A stretch of DNA of 64,000 bases, taken from the NCBI GenBank assembly GCA_002382805.1, contig DGAD01000004.1, positions 16,723 to 80,722 of the forward strand, in the 5' to 3' direction. A program made the position numbers and the translations under genes. Source of the DNA: Clostridiales bacterium UBA4039 (lineage in GTDB: Bacteria > Bacillota > Clostridia > Lachnospirales > Vallitaleaceae). The notes beneath the pieces are model-generated. The model had not been told where the DNA came from. It saw only the letters and a list, made by a program, of their open reading frames with translations, and ran no database searches. Positions 44,107-54,221 of the stretch are shown here, one piece after another; position 1 is the first letter of the stretch; every line of letters begins with the position of its first letter.

Positions 44107-45900
44107 ATGAAAAACTTATATTCCTATAATGCATCCTTTAAAAAAATCATCACTTTTTATACCATTATAACCATTATCGTTATTATTGGTCTATCCACTT
44201 CTTTTCAGACTATGATATATACTCGCTCAAAAAATAATATTCAAAGTCAAAATAGCGTAATCAATAACGCCATTATTGAGTTAGTCAATCAAAAATACTT
44301 TCAGGCCCATAACGCTGTAAAAACTTTATATGCCAACGCAAACTATCAAGAAACCATTATAACATTTTTAGATATTGGTATGGATGAATTTCTTTTATAT
44401 TCCCTTGACCAATTTTATAAGACAAATCTCTCGCCAATGAAATTAATGGGTGTGTATTTTGAAAATATTGTTAATGCTGATCCAAGTATTCAAAGCATCT
44501 CCTTATATAGCAACAATGAATTTATCTATACTTATGAACGCGCCAATAGTTTTTTCTATCGACAGGGCACGGAAAAAGCAGTCATTTACAGCAAGATCAT
44601 TAATGAACTTAACCTAAGTGGCAATTATTCTTTTCAACCTCATGTCAAAAAAGAAGACGGAGACTATACCTTTGATATTATTATCCGTATACAAGATTCA
44701 AGTACATTAGTAAACAAGGGGTATCTGATTTTTACCCATAATCTAGATTCTGAAATTGATACGATTTTGCAATCCGGTGCAAATGATCATTATGGAGACT
44801 TTATCCTGGCTCACAACAACGGAACTGTATTATATGACTCCTCAAACAGATCATTTAGTGCGTCGAGCATTAAGGAGGTTATCGCCACAAGTGACGCCAG
44901 CGTCATTGAAAGTTCCAACTTTGATCATCATTTTTTTGTAACCCCTATAGGCAGTACTGATCTTGCACTCATTAATTTTACGCCCACAACATTAGTTTAT
45001 AAACTCATGCGACCAACATCCTTGATTATTATTGTTAGTGCAATCCTTAGCATTGCCTTAATTGTTTTTTTGACCTTCACCTATTCACGTTCTTATTCCT
45101 ATCGATTAAAAACGATTACAGATGCTATTGATAAAATTAAAACCGGTGATTTTACTTCTCGAATCCAACTAGACTCCCGCCAAGACGAACTTGGCTCCAT
45201 TGCACAAAATTTTAATGATATGTGTCACGAGATAGAAAATTATATCGATAAAGTATACGTTCTTCAACTTAAGCAAAAGGCGGCGGAACTTGAAGCTTTG
45301 CAAGCTCAAATTAATCCGCATTTTCTCTATAACACCCTAGAAAACATACGGATGCGAGCAGCCATTAACAATGATATGGATGTCAGTAAAATGATCTATA
45401 TCTTAGCTACCTTCTTTCGAAAATCATTAAACTATGACACGATTATTACCATCGAAGAAGAGATCAGCCACAGTCGCCTTTACCTTCAGTTGTTTCAAAT
45501 TCAATATATGGATAAACTTCATGTTGATATTGATATTGACCCTGCTGTTTTAAGCTATAGCATCATAAAGCTTAGTATCCAGCCAATTGTCGAAAACTAT
45601 ATTGTTCATGGAATTAATTTGAATCGCAATGACAATAAAATTAATATAAAAGGTTTTATTCGTGATGAAGAGATTTGGATAACCATCTCGGATAATGGTT
45701 GTGGAATAGACCAGCAAACATTAGAGTCCATACGTTCTACGCTTGATCACAGTATCGATGCAAAGAGCATCGGCCTTATCAATGTCCATGAACGCCTTCA
45801 AATTCAATATGGTAATGCTTATGGTCTAAGCATTGAATCGGCTCTAGAAGTAGGAACCACCGTTACGCTTCGTTTACCTTGTCAGAAGCGCTTAATATAA
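44107..45900 (+). CDS. YesM-type sensor histidine kinase
   Basis: A 597-residue membrane kinase: transmembrane helix at about 14-35, extracellular sensor (about 36-302), second helix (about 303-326), HAMP ('KTGDFTSRIQLDSRQDELGS'), HisKA_7-type phosphoacceptor ('LQAQINPHFLYNTLENIRMR', His at about 405) and HATPase domain ('TISDNGCGID', 'GLINVHERLQIQYG'). The ATG at 44107 follows GAGGTT; an upstream ATG at 44065 is inside the promoter. It is paired with the response regulator 26 nt downstream. YesM-type kinases usually sense extracellular oligosaccharides or a loaded binding protein. Confidence 0.95.
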   Translation: MKNLYSYNASFKKIITFYTIITIIVIIGLSTSFQTMIYTRSKNNIQSQNSVINNAIIELVNQKYFQAHNAVKTLYANANYQETIITFLDIGMDEFLLYSLDQFYKTNLSPMKLMGVYFENIVNADPSIQSISLYSNNEFIYTYERANSFFYRQGTEKAVIYSKIINELNLSGNYSFQPHVKKEDGDYTFDIIIRIQDSSTLVNKGYLIFTHNLDSEIDTILQSGANDHYGDFILAHNNGTVLYDSSNRSFSASSIKEVIATSDASVIESSNFDHHFFVTPIGSTDLALINFTPTTLVYKLMRPTSLIIIVSAILSIALIVFLTFTYSRSYSYRLKTITDAIDKIKTGDFTSRIQLDSRQDELGSIAQNFNDMCHEIENYIDKVYVLQLKQKAAELEALQAQINPHFLYNTLENIRMRAAINNDMDVSKMIYILATFFRKSLNYDTIITIEEEISHSRLYLQLFQIQYMDKLHVDIDIDPAVLSYSIIKLSIQPIVENYIVHGINLNRNDNKINIKGFIRDEEIWITISDNGCGIDQQTLESIRSTLDHSIDAKSIGLINVHERLQIQYGNAYGLSIESALEVGTTVTLRLPCQKRLI

Positions 45901-45926
45901 ATTTTGTTTAGCAAAGGAGATTAACC

Positions 45927-47480
45927 ATGCATACTGTTATATTAGTTGATGATGATCCATTTATTGTTGATGGTCTCAATGTTCTAATCGATTGGAACGC
46001 TTTGGGATTAGAAGTTATCGGTAAAGCTCATAACGGTTTAGAAGCATATAACTTATATCAAAAGCATCCTGCCGATATCATTATCACCGATATTAAAATG
46101 CCGGAAATGTCCGGTATCGAATTGATTGAAAAAATAAAAGCAGATAATGAACAATGTAAGTTCATCATTTTAAGCGGTTTCAACGATTTTGAATATGTTA
46201 AGGAAGGGATTCGACTTGGCATTGACAATTACTTAACTAAACCTGTCAATATGGACGAATTACAAGATACTTTAAAAACAGCCACAGAGATACTCGATAA
46301 ACAGACAAAGCCTTCCTCCTTTTCTGTAAACACGGATGAGTTAAATATGTTGCTTAATACCATCTTGTATCGTTGCGTTACAGGAAAAATCTCTATTGAG
46401 GAAGTTATCAATCGAGCGGACTTACTCAGTATTACCGTTGACAGTTCCAACTACTTGGTTGTACTAATTCGTGCTATACCTAATCAATACGGTGATATTG
46501 TCTCAGAAGACATCCTACATGACAACTGTCTAAAAGTTCCAAACATCTTAGAACACGCAATGATTTTCAACGATCTATCGGGAGACTTGGTTATTATTTT
46601 TCACGGCAATTCGGATCCATCTGCCTTCATGTCCGTCACTAATGCCCTCCTCGAAAAACTTACAAATAGGTTCAAAGCCAAACGCATCCCCATCCAAGCT
46701 ACAATTGGAACATTGGTTAATTCTTTTCGTGAAATACAAAAAAGCTACTCACAAGCCCTTTCATTATTTGACTACTTTTTAGTACATCCAAGTAAAACTG
46801 TATTAGAGCTTGAAGATATTATCGCTCAAGAGCATTCGCAACCGTTTGATATCGACCACGACCTTATCTCCAAATTAGTTGCAGAAGCAGACCTTGACGG
46901 GTTAAACATATACATCGACAGTCTCTTTAATAGTTTATCCTTACACTCTATTTCAAACCCTGACATACCAAGAATTATTGTAATGGAGATTTTTATACAG
47001 TTAAGCCGCACCAAAAATTATATGCTTGATTCGAATGAACTGTTTCTTCGAGAAATCAAGTTCCTGTCTGAACTTCATGAAGTCACGGATATAAATGATT
47101 TAAAGCGGCGCATTAAGCAAGTTTTTGCTGATTTGTTTAAATATATTTCACAGCAGAATATGGATATGAATCCCATTATCTGTGAAATCATCAAACACTT
47201 ACAGACACATCTAAGCGAAGATTTATCCTTAAAAAAATATTCTGTAAAGTACAATATCAACCCCACATATTTGGGTCAACTTTTCAAAAAAGAAACCGGC
47301 ATCTCCTTTCCAAAGTATTTAAACAATTATCGCATCGAAAAGGCGAAATCCCTATTATTGGAAAGCCATGATAAGACCGCTAATATCGCCAAAAAAGTAG
47401 GCTATTCAGATCCGAACTACTTTTACCGCACCTTCAAAAAATATGTCGGACTTTCTCCTTCAGACTTTAAAAAAAGATAG
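45927..47480 (+). CDS. YesN-type AraC-domain response regulator
   Basis: A 517-residue regulator: receiver domain (1-120, acidic pocket 'VDDDP', phospho-Asp55 in 'IITDIKMPEMSG', Lys in 'YLTKPV'), central linker (about 130-400) and C-terminal AraC HTH pair (about 415-517, 'YSVKYNINPTYLGQLFKKET' and 'TANIAKKVGYSDPNYFYRTF'). It is the last gene of the two-gene operon. Its likely targets are the paired elements at 43888 and 56823, upstream of the binding-protein and permease operons. Confidence 0.95.
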   Translation: MHTVILVDDDPFIVDGLNVLIDWNALGLEVIGKAHNGLEAYNLYQKHPADIIITDIKMPEMSGIELIEKIKADNEQCKFIILSGFNDFEYVKEGIRLGIDNYLTKPVNMDELQDTLKTATEILDKQTKPSSFSVNTDELNMLLNTILYRCVTGKISIEEVINRADLLSITVDSSNYLVVLIRAIPNQYGDIVSEDILHDNCLKVPNILEHAMIFNDLSGDLVIIFHGNSDPSAFMSVTNALLEKLTNRFKAKRIPIQATIGTLVNSFREIQKSYSQALSLFDYFLVHPSKTVLELEDIIAQEHSQPFDIDHDLISKLVAEADLDGLNIYIDSLFNSLSLHSISNPDIPRIIVMEIFIQLSRTKNYMLDSNELFLREIKFLSELHEVTDINDLKRRIKQVFADLFKYISQQNMDMNPIICEIIKHLQTHLSEDLSLKKYSVKYNINPTYLGQLFKKETGISFPKYLNNYRIEKAKSLLLESHDKTANIAKKVGYSDPNYFYRTFKKYVGLSPSDFKKR

Positions 47481-47518
47481 AAAACAAGCCATCGGAAATT
47501 CCGATGGCTTGTTTTTTC
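47481..47518. terminator. Bidirectional terminator
   Basis: A 35-nt near-perfect palindrome (AAAACAAGCCATCGGAA with its complement around a single central base) followed by T-run lies between the convergent yesN-type and GH38 genes. Confidence 0.9.
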
Positions 47519-47544
47519 TTACCGTTTTAATTTAGAAGCATCGC

Positions 47545-50500
47545 TTATGCAAAGGTAATCTTATACGTTTTAATTTCAAAAGGTTTAATCTCAAAACTAA
47601 ACTGCTGTCCCTCGACTTTTTCTACATCTCCAATGGCTCGTTCCTCAAGATCACATTCAACAACCGTTGCCAATGCTTTAAACATCTTAATATTGCATTG
47701 GGTTCTTTTATTATGTACTTCATATACACGAAGAACATATCCTTCATCTTGACTTTCTTTTAGCACTTCACAAACTACATTATCTTGATCAATATCGACA
47801 ACTGAAAGTTTTGCCGGAAGCTTTCCGCTCACACCTTCCACAAGCTGTACATACAATTCTACATTCAATTTATATGCTTCTTGATTGGTTCCACCAATTT
47901 TAAAATCTCCCTTATGCGGATATAGAGAATATACAAACTGGTGTCGCTCTCGATCAGCATCTTCGTTGGGAATCGTCGGTGATTTAAGTAACGTAAGGCG
48001 CATATTCTGATCTTTGATATCGTACCCGTATTTACAGTCGTTCATTAAGCTTACACCATAATTACCTTCGGATAGATCTGCCCATTTATGACCACAAACC
48101 TCAAACTTGGCTATGTCCCAACTAGTATTCCAATGTGTCGGTCGTTCCACATTTCCAAATTGAATATCATACACCGCTTTTTCTGTATGAATATCCACCG
48201 GAAATGCTGCCTTAAGTAATATATGTGTTTCTTTCCAATCGATATCATTTTCAAAATCAACACGTGGTATATCTCGATAGATATGCATTCTTTGGATAAT
48301 CGTCGAATTCATAAATTTACGCTTAATACAAAGTGTCCCTTCCAATCCGTTATTGCTTTCAACTTCAATCGACTGAACATCTTCAATTTCCCACATTTTT
48401 TCCTGATAATAAATATTAATATCCCAAGCATCCCAGTTATGTGGCTTATCCTCAAACGCCTGCAATACATTGCCTCGCTGCCCGGGAATCAACACTTCGC
48501 GCGCCTCTTTTTTATCAAAAAGGGAAACAATACATCCTGTTTCATCTAATTGAATTTTAAAGAATTGATTTTCCAAACATTGCTTTGAAAGGATAAGCGT
48601 ATTATCGATGGGTGCTTGTGCCAGATCTCTATCTACTATCTCAAAGCTTTTATATCCTTTTGACGGTATCGTTCCATAAAAGGCAACATATCCCTCTTCA
48701 TAAACACTTTCAATCTCTTGACCATCATCATAGATAACTACTGGATTCGGATATTCAAATCGAACCAAATCATAGCGTTCAAAGGACAATGAATTAAAGA
48801 CAACAACCGCCTTTTTACCTGTCGCCACTTCTTTTGCTATTCCTTCAAGCCGACTTTGAAGCGTCGCCTCACCGATTTGAATAATTTCCTCGTATTGTTC
48901 TTTGGAATCTTCATACACTTTCTTAATGGATGATCCCGGAATAATATCATGGAACTGATTTAAGCAGATAATCTCCCAACCTTTGTCAATAATCTCTGTA
49001 GGATAAGGTGTATTATTAATAATCTTTGCCATGGATGAAGCCCATTCAAGATCTTCATATAAAAACTCTGACTTTCGGTTATAGCGCTTATTGCGTGCCA
49101 TACTCGTAAGCGTCCCTCGATGGTATTCAAAGTAAAGCTCTCCAACCCATCGCGGCAGTTTCTTATTATCCGATACATTTTCATCCAATTTTTCAAAAAA
49201 CTCTGTCGCTGTACTTAGTTTTACTGTAGGAACCCCTTTGACTCCTTGTTCAAGACGCTTGGCTGTCTCAAGCATTTTTTTCGTCGGTCCACCACCGCCA
49301 TCACCATAGCCATAGCTGATAAGTACTTCATCGCTAATATCTTTTTGCTGATATCGCTCCCATGCGCCTTTGACAGAATTGACATCTATATTTCCGTTAT
49401 ACGTTGTCATAAATTTTTCAGGAAGATCATCAAAATTGGCAGTAGTAATAAAGTGACTCAATATCTTGGTTCCGTCCAGTCCCACCCAGTCAAAGGTATC
49501 ATAGGGAAGTTTATTATACTCATTCCAACTGATTTTTGTTGTCATAAAGTAGTCTACTGAGGATTTTTTTAATATTTGAGGCAAAGCCGCACTATAACCA
49601 AAGACATCTGGAAGCCAGAGGATTTTACTTTCTTTATCAAATTCATCTCTGAAATATTTTTTGCCCAGCAAAACTTGGCGCACCAAGGATTCACCTGAAC
49701 TTAAATTACAATCCGCTTCAACCCACATAGCACCTTCAGGTTCCCAGCGCCCCTCTTTGATGCGTTCTTTAATTTCTTCATACATCTGAGGGTCATCCTC
49801 TTTAATGAACGTGTAGTTTTGGGGTTGACTTGACATAAAGATATAATCATCGTATTGCTTCATCAGCTCCAAAACCGTTGCAAAACTTCGTCGAACTTTT
49901 TGTCGCGTCTGCTCAAGATCCCATAGCCAGGCTACATCAATGTGGGTATGTCCAACACATCGTGCCACGACATTGTTCCTAGGGTCAAGCTTACTGTAGT
50001 ACTCTTCTTCAAGACACTGGATTGCTTCATGAATGCTTTGATAGTATCCCTGTGTATACGGAATCCGCATATCAATCCTATTTACTGCTTTGGTTAAACA
50101 TTTTAGTGTATCAATTCGGTCTTTGTCTTGCTTTGGCAGAAGTTTACATGCTTCGAGGGGAACCATCAAATCATAGTATAACTTTTCAATGGTATCATCT
50201 AGGATAAGAACTGCCTGTTCACATTCTGACAACGTATCTAGGGAACCGTTATATGCCTGAAGCTCAATGTCAAACCTTTCTCCAAGGATAGAATGGTCCG
50301 TTAATAAAAACTCTGTATGATTAATATCCATACCTTGCTTTGCACTTCCATTAACAAATGCAAGGAACTGAGGATTATGAATGTCCCATCCGCCTTCTTT
50401 GCCTGTAATCACTCGATATATTAGTTTTTTTCCTGCAAGCTGTTCATCGATTTCTATCGATGACTTAAACCATGCATATTTGCTGTCACGCCCCCAACGT

Positions 50501-50667
50501 CCTCCCGGTTCAAAGTCACACCACTCATCTGGATGGACACTAGCTTCTTCCGGCGAAAACGCTTTGATTTTTTTATACACTACATCTGTCATTTCAACTT
50601 TTTTTACATATTTTTGTTCATTTAACTCTTCTACAATCTTATTTATTCGTTCAATCTCAAAAAACAT
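47545..50667 (-). CDS. GH38 alpha-mannosidase
   Basis: A 1040-residue enzyme of normal length for bacterial GH38. An N-terminal beta domain (about 1-225) precedes the catalytic barrel. The zinc site begins at 'GHTHIDVAWLWDLEQTR' (His242, Asp244) and the nucleophile is Asp354 in 'WLPDVFGYSAALPQIL'; a second zinc His follows in 'CLNQFHDIIPGSS'. No signal peptide, so it trims imported alpha-mannosides in the cytoplasm. GAGGT precedes the start. It follows the AraC gene at 50716 by 48 nt and probably forms an operon with it. With GH130 it indicates a mannose-containing glycan. Confidence 0.95.
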   Translation of the reverse strand: MFFEIERINKIVEELNEQKYVKKVEMTDVVYKKIKAFSPEEASVHPDEWCDFEPGGRWGRDSKYAWFKSSIEIDEQLAGKKLIYRVITGKEGGWDIHNPQFLAFVNGSAKQGMDINHTEFLLTDHSILGERFDIELQAYNGSLDTLSECEQAVLILDDTIEKLYYDLMVPLEACKLLPKQDKDRIDTLKCLTKAVNRIDMRIPYTQGYYQSIHEAIQCLEEEYYSKLDPRNNVVARCVGHTHIDVAWLWDLEQTRQKVRRSFATVLELMKQYDDYIFMSSQPQNYTFIKEDDPQMYEEIKERIKEGRWEPEGAMWVEADCNLSSGESLVRQVLLGKKYFRDEFDKESKILWLPDVFGYSAALPQILKKSSVDYFMTTKISWNEYNKLPYDTFDWVGLDGTKILSHFITTANFDDLPEKFMTTYNGNIDVNSVKGAWERYQQKDISDEVLISYGYGDGGGGPTKKMLETAKRLEQGVKGVPTVKLSTATEFFEKLDENVSDNKKLPRWVGELYFEYHRGTLTSMARNKRYNRKSEFLYEDLEWASSMAKIINNTPYPTEIIDKGWEIICLNQFHDIIPGSSIKKVYEDSKEQYEEIIQIGEATLQSRLEGIAKEVATGKKAVVVFNSLSFERYDLVRFEYPNPVVIYDDGQEIESVYEEGYVAFYGTIPSKGYKSFEIVDRDLAQAPIDNTLILSKQCLENQFFKIQLDETGCIVSLFDKKEAREVLIPGQRGNVLQAFEDKPHNWDAWDINIYYQEKMWEIEDVQSIEVESNNGLEGTLCIKRKFMNSTIIQRMHIYRDIPRVDFENDIDWKETHILLKAAFPVDIHTEKAVYDIQFGNVERPTHWNTSWDIAKFEVCGHKWADLSEGNYGVSLMNDCKYGYDIKDQNMRLTLLKSPTIPNEDADRERHQFVYSLYPHKGDFKIGGTNQEAYKLNVELYVQLVEGVSGKLPAKLSVVDIDQDNVVCEVLKESQDEGYVLRVYEVHNKRTQCNIKMFKALATVVECDLEERAIGDVEKVEGQQFSFEIKPFEIKTYKITFA

Positions 50668-50715
50668 TATTTACCTCATTTTTTCTCAATATAATTTGTT
50701 GTTAATACGTCACCA

Positions 50716-51576
50716 TTACTTATAAATTGATGGGGGTATACCATATTTTTTCTTAAAAGCTACCGAGAAATAATTTGGATCTATAAACCCGAACATCTTT
50801 GCCACGTCTTTAACTGACTGCCCATTTTTCAGTTGACTGCAGGCAGCGTGAAGTTTCTTATCAAGAATCCATTTCCCGACGCTTTGATGAAACTGTTCTT
50901 TGACAATCCGCTGTAGATGTCTTGAACTAACATAACACTCTCTTGCCACATCCTCGACCGTAATTTTTGCCGCCAAGTTTTCTGATACATATGCATCTGC
51001 CTGTATAACAACCTCGCGCATTCTCGCCATATGAACCCGGTCAACTTCTGACGCACCAATAAAGCGTTCTATCATATCCAGGCTCAATAACTCAAGGAGC
51101 TTATCTGATAAATCCAATCGGCTTTTTTTTATCTCACGATCAATAAGTGGCAGATAATGAAACAAGTCTTCACAATACTCCACCACTGTTCTATGTCTAT
51201 GTATAAAGTCTCCGACAACTGATACTTCCTGTTCACCCGTTACTTTTTCAATACGCAGTCCAAAGAAAAAAAGATATAACGCAGAGTCTTGTGACGACTG
51301 AATCTCATGAAAGTGATAAGGCTCTGCAATAAAAATCGTCCCTTTGGATATGTTAAAACTTTCCTTATTGTGTATGAATCGCCCTTGTCCATATAGACAT
51401 AGACAAATTTCGTAATTATTGTGCCGGTGGATGTTGTTTGATAGCATATGCTTAAAGCTCACATAATTGTGATAGTCTATCGTTAGCCGATAGCCTCCGA
51501 CTGTATACCTATAGGGTTTTTGGCTAGGTACATACACCTTTTCAATAAAACTTTCCGCATCAAAACAATTGTTCAT
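50716..51576 (-). CDS. AraC-family regulator with cupin domain
   Basis: A 286-residue regulator. The N-terminal cupin ('HRHNNYEICLCLYGQGRFIH', 'GTIFIAEPYHFHEI') probably binds a sugar. The C-terminal HTH pair has 'VEDVARECYVSSRHLQRIVK' and 'SVKDVAKMFGFIDPNYFSVA'. The start is uncertain between 51576 (ATG) and 51582 (GTG). It is divergent from the UroD-family gene at 51729 and upstream of GH38, so it likely controls one or both. Confidence 0.9.
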   Translation of the reverse strand: MNNCFDAESFIEKVYVPSQKPYRYTVGGYRLTIDYHNYVSFKHMLSNNIHRHNNYEICLCLYGQGRFIHNKESFNISKGTIFIAEPYHFHEIQSSQDSALYLFFFGLRIEKVTGEQEVSVVGDFIHRHRTVVEYCEDLFHYLPLIDREIKKSRLDLSDKLLELLSLDMIERFIGASEVDRVHMARMREVVIQADAYVSENLAAKITVEDVARECYVSSRHLQRIVKEQFHQSVGKWILDKKLHAACSQLKNGQSVKDVAKMFGFIDPNYFSVAFKKKYGIPPSIYK

Positions 51577-51728
51577 ATACACCTATCACCACACTATCTT
51601 TTGTCCTAATTTCTAAGATTCTTGACCTTTTTTCATTCCTATCTTTTTCCTTATCAATGCTATAATACGTTCAATATAACATTGATATCCTTAATAAAAA
51701 CAAACAGCACATGTATATGGAGGTTAAT

Positions 51729-52760
51729 ATGACTGGTCGTGAACGCATTATTGCAACATTTGAAAGAAAACAAACCGATCGCACACCTTTTTGGAAGGGT
51801 AATCCTATTGATGAACAAGCCAATAAAATAGCTGCTCACTTTAATACAACGCCCCATCCTCTTGATTTATCCGAAACCCTTAATGATGATATGGTTTGGT
51901 TAATGGCAGACAAGTACTGCTGGAAGCATCCCGACCAAAGACCTTTCTTTGATTTTCGTCAAGGAGAAACGCTTCATCACCTTGGGGAAGGCGGAAAACT
52001 TAAGGATGCGCAATCAATTAAAGACGTCGAGGCCTTTGAATGGCCTAATATGCAATATCTTGACTTTAGTGAATATCGTGAACTCCTTCTTGATGCAAGA
52101 GCACGCGGTTTCGCTGTAGCCGGTGGATTCTGGTCACCTTTTTTTCATAATATGTCCGACTTTTTAGGGATGGAAAACTATTTTATCAAAATGTATACAC
52201 ATCCTGAGTTGGTTGCCTATCTTACCAACAAAATGGTTGAATGCTACTTAGAAGCCAACCGCTTATGCTTTGAGGCCGTTGGTGACTTAATTGATATCTT
52301 TTTCTTTGGCAATGATTTTGGAACACAAAATGATCTTCTGGTCAGTCCTGAGGCTTTTGATACCTTTGTTTTGCCATATTTTAAACAGCTCGTTGACTTA
52401 GGCAATCATTATGGCAAGTATGTTATGCTTCATTCTTGCGGTTCCATCTATCGTGTCATTCCCAAGCTCATCGCTACCGGCATCCATGCACTTCATCCCT
52501 TGCAAGCCCTTGCCGCAAAAATGAGTGCTGATGAATTGGTGCAATATAAAGATCAGCTAATCTTTTGTGGCGCCGTTGATGCACAGCATTTGCTCCCTAG
52601 CGGCACTCCTGAAGAAATTCATCGCACCATCCGCCAGCTAAAAGAAAAACTTGGTCCCGGATTTATCGTATCCCCTTCACACGAGGCTCTTATGATCGAT
52701 GTCTCCATGGCAAATGTTACCGCTTTATCTGAAGCCGCTACCGGTATCTTACTCTCCTAA
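51729..52760 (+). CDS. UroD-family (MtaA/CmuA-like) protein 3, putative methyltransferase
   Basis: A 343-residue TIM-barrel protein of the uroporphyrinogen decarboxylase superfamily starting 'MTGRERIIATFERKQTDRTP', the usual opening of corrinoid-associated members. The metal-site region has His-x-Cys ('YVMLHSCGSIY') and 'IVSPSHEALMIDVSMANV' where MtaA has its last Cys. GGAGGT fixes the start at 51729. It is a single-gene unit, divergent from an AraC gene and converging with a sulfatase gene. The heme pathway is unlikely: no heme genes are nearby, and several paralogs occur here. Confidence 0.78.
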   Translation: MTGRERIIATFERKQTDRTPFWKGNPIDEQANKIAAHFNTTPHPLDLSETLNDDMVWLMADKYCWKHPDQRPFFDFRQGETLHHLGEGGKLKDAQSIKDVEAFEWPNMQYLDFSEYRELLLDARARGFAVAGGFWSPFFHNMSDFLGMENYFIKMYTHPELVAYLTNKMVECYLEANRLCFEAVGDLIDIFFFGNDFGTQNDLLVSPEAFDTFVLPYFKQLVDLGNHYGKYVMLHSCGSIYRVIPKLIATGIHALHPLQALAAKMSADELVQYKDQLIFCGAVDAQHLLPSGTPEEIHRTIRQLKEKLGPGFIVSPSHEALMIDVSMANVTALSEAATGILLS

Positions 52761-52775
52761 GTGCACAAGCACTTA
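52758..52775. other. Hairpin spanning both stop codons of convergent genes
   Basis: TAAGTGC-ACAA-GCACTTA places the TAA of the plus-strand UroD-like gene and the TAA of the minus-strand sulfatase gene at the two ends of one perfect 7-bp stem. No T-run is present, so it may be a weak bidirectional terminator. Confidence 0.55.
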
Positions 52776-54221
52776 ATGAAAGGTATCAATACTGTAGTCT
52801 TTATAGTGAAAGCCAAACCACCGTGATTGCGCTTGTCCAGGATATGATGGTGCAGGTAGAATAATAAACTCGCCTGTATCATCCAATACCTGTGGAACGG
52901 TTGTCTTTATGTGTTCATATAATAAGGTTTTTAATTCTTCATACGTCGCTTTGTACTGTGGGTCTGTTGATAAGTCACGTTCCTCCATCGGGTCGTTTTG
53001 CATATCAAATAATAGATAATGATCGCCTCGTCTTGAATATACTAACTTCATGTAATCTTTCATGACGCAAAAATTCGTATTAAGGGTATTACCATAGAAG
53101 ACTCTATCCACATCATCGTTCATGACCTTAAAGAGACTTCGCCCACCCATCGCTTCGCTTGTCGCTTCTATCCCTGCCATCTCAAGAATTGTTGGATAGA
53201 TATCTGCCATCTCTGCCATACGATCAACTTTCTGTCCTTTTCTTAATTCTTGTCTATTGGTTGGTGGAAGAATAATAAGCGGAACATGTGCCGATCCTTC
53301 AAAATATAGATTCTTTTGGGCCGCATGATGATCTCCTAGCATCTCCCCATGATCAGAGACAAACACAATCCATGTATTTTCAAAAAGATTATTTTCCCGT
53401 AACGCGCCAAAAATCCGACCTAAGGAATAATCAATTTGCGTAATCAATGCATAGTACGCTCGTTTAATCACTTTAATCTGTTCTTTGGTGTGCAGGTGCA
53501 TGTTCGTGTTTTCATAGGATCCGGCTAAAAATCCTTGTGGTGTATGTTCAATATCTTTTGACCAATCTCCATATGTTGGTCCCGGAATATCAATATCTTC
53601 ATACAAAGCCCAATAATTGAAACAAGGATCAAACGGTGGATGGGGTTTTGTAAAGCTCGTCCACAAGAAAAAGGGTCGTGTCGTATCTCTAGTTTCTAAA
53701 AAATCAATGGATTTTTCTACAATCCAATGGGTCATGCTATCATTTTCATGGACCGTTGAAATCCCAGGAACCGATGGGCATTCACCCATACCATGCGCCT
53801 TCGGCTTTGCTTGATCTTGCTTCTTATCATACTCACGCATATAATCAAGGGGCAATATCATATCCTCAAATCCATAGTTTGCCCGTGCCGGTGTAAAATG
53901 CATTTTTCCAACGGCTTTTGTTTGATATCCATTTTCTGTCAAAATCCCCGGCAGTGTTGCTTTTTTTGCCGTTATTTTTTTCATAAAGCTTTCATGATCC
54001 GCATTACTAATCACGCCAGACTCAAACCCTCGATATCCTGTCATAATCGTTGTCCTTGACGGAACACATACCGGACAATCTGCATAGCCTCTCGTAAAAG
54101 CAATCCCCTCCTGAGCAAGATAGTTAAGATGCGGCGTGAATATATGCCTGTTACCCAACGCTTGGATTGTATCAAAGCGTTGCTGATCTGTTGTAATTAG
54201 AAGAATATTCTCATTCGTCAT
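52773..54221 (-). CDS. Sulfatase (Cys-type, arylsulfatase superfamily) 1
   Basis: A 482-residue sulfatase without signal peptide. The formylglycine motif is 'CVPSRTTIMTG' (Cys52, Arg56), so maturation by a radical-SAM maturase is required; none is in the window. Metal ligands occur in 'LLITTDQQR' and 'IVFVSDHGEMLGDH'. It should remove sulfate esters from an imported glycan. Its start overlaps the DUF624 gene by 11 nt after AGGAGG, making it the last gene of the permease operon. The position ties desulfation directly to uptake. Confidence 0.92.
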   Translation of the reverse strand: MTNENILLITTDQQRFDTIQALGNRHIFTPHLNYLAQEGIAFTRGYADCPVCVPSRTTIMTGYRGFESGVISNADHESFMKKITAKKATLPGILTENGYQTKAVGKMHFTPARANYGFEDMILPLDYMREYDKKQDQAKPKAHGMGECPSVPGISTVHENDSMTHWIVEKSIDFLETRDTTRPFFLWTSFTKPHPPFDPCFNYWALYEDIDIPGPTYGDWSKDIEHTPQGFLAGSYENTNMHLHTKEQIKVIKRAYYALITQIDYSLGRIFGALRENNLFENTWIVFVSDHGEMLGDHHAAQKNLYFEGSAHVPLIILPPTNRQELRKGQKVDRMAEMADIYPTILEMAGIEATSEAMGGRSLFKVMNDDVDRVFYGNTLNTNFCVMKDYMKLVYSRRGDHYLLFDMQNDPMEERDLSTDPQYKATYEELKTLLYEHIKTTVPQVLDDTGEFIILPAPSYPGQAQSRWFGFHYKDYSIDTFH

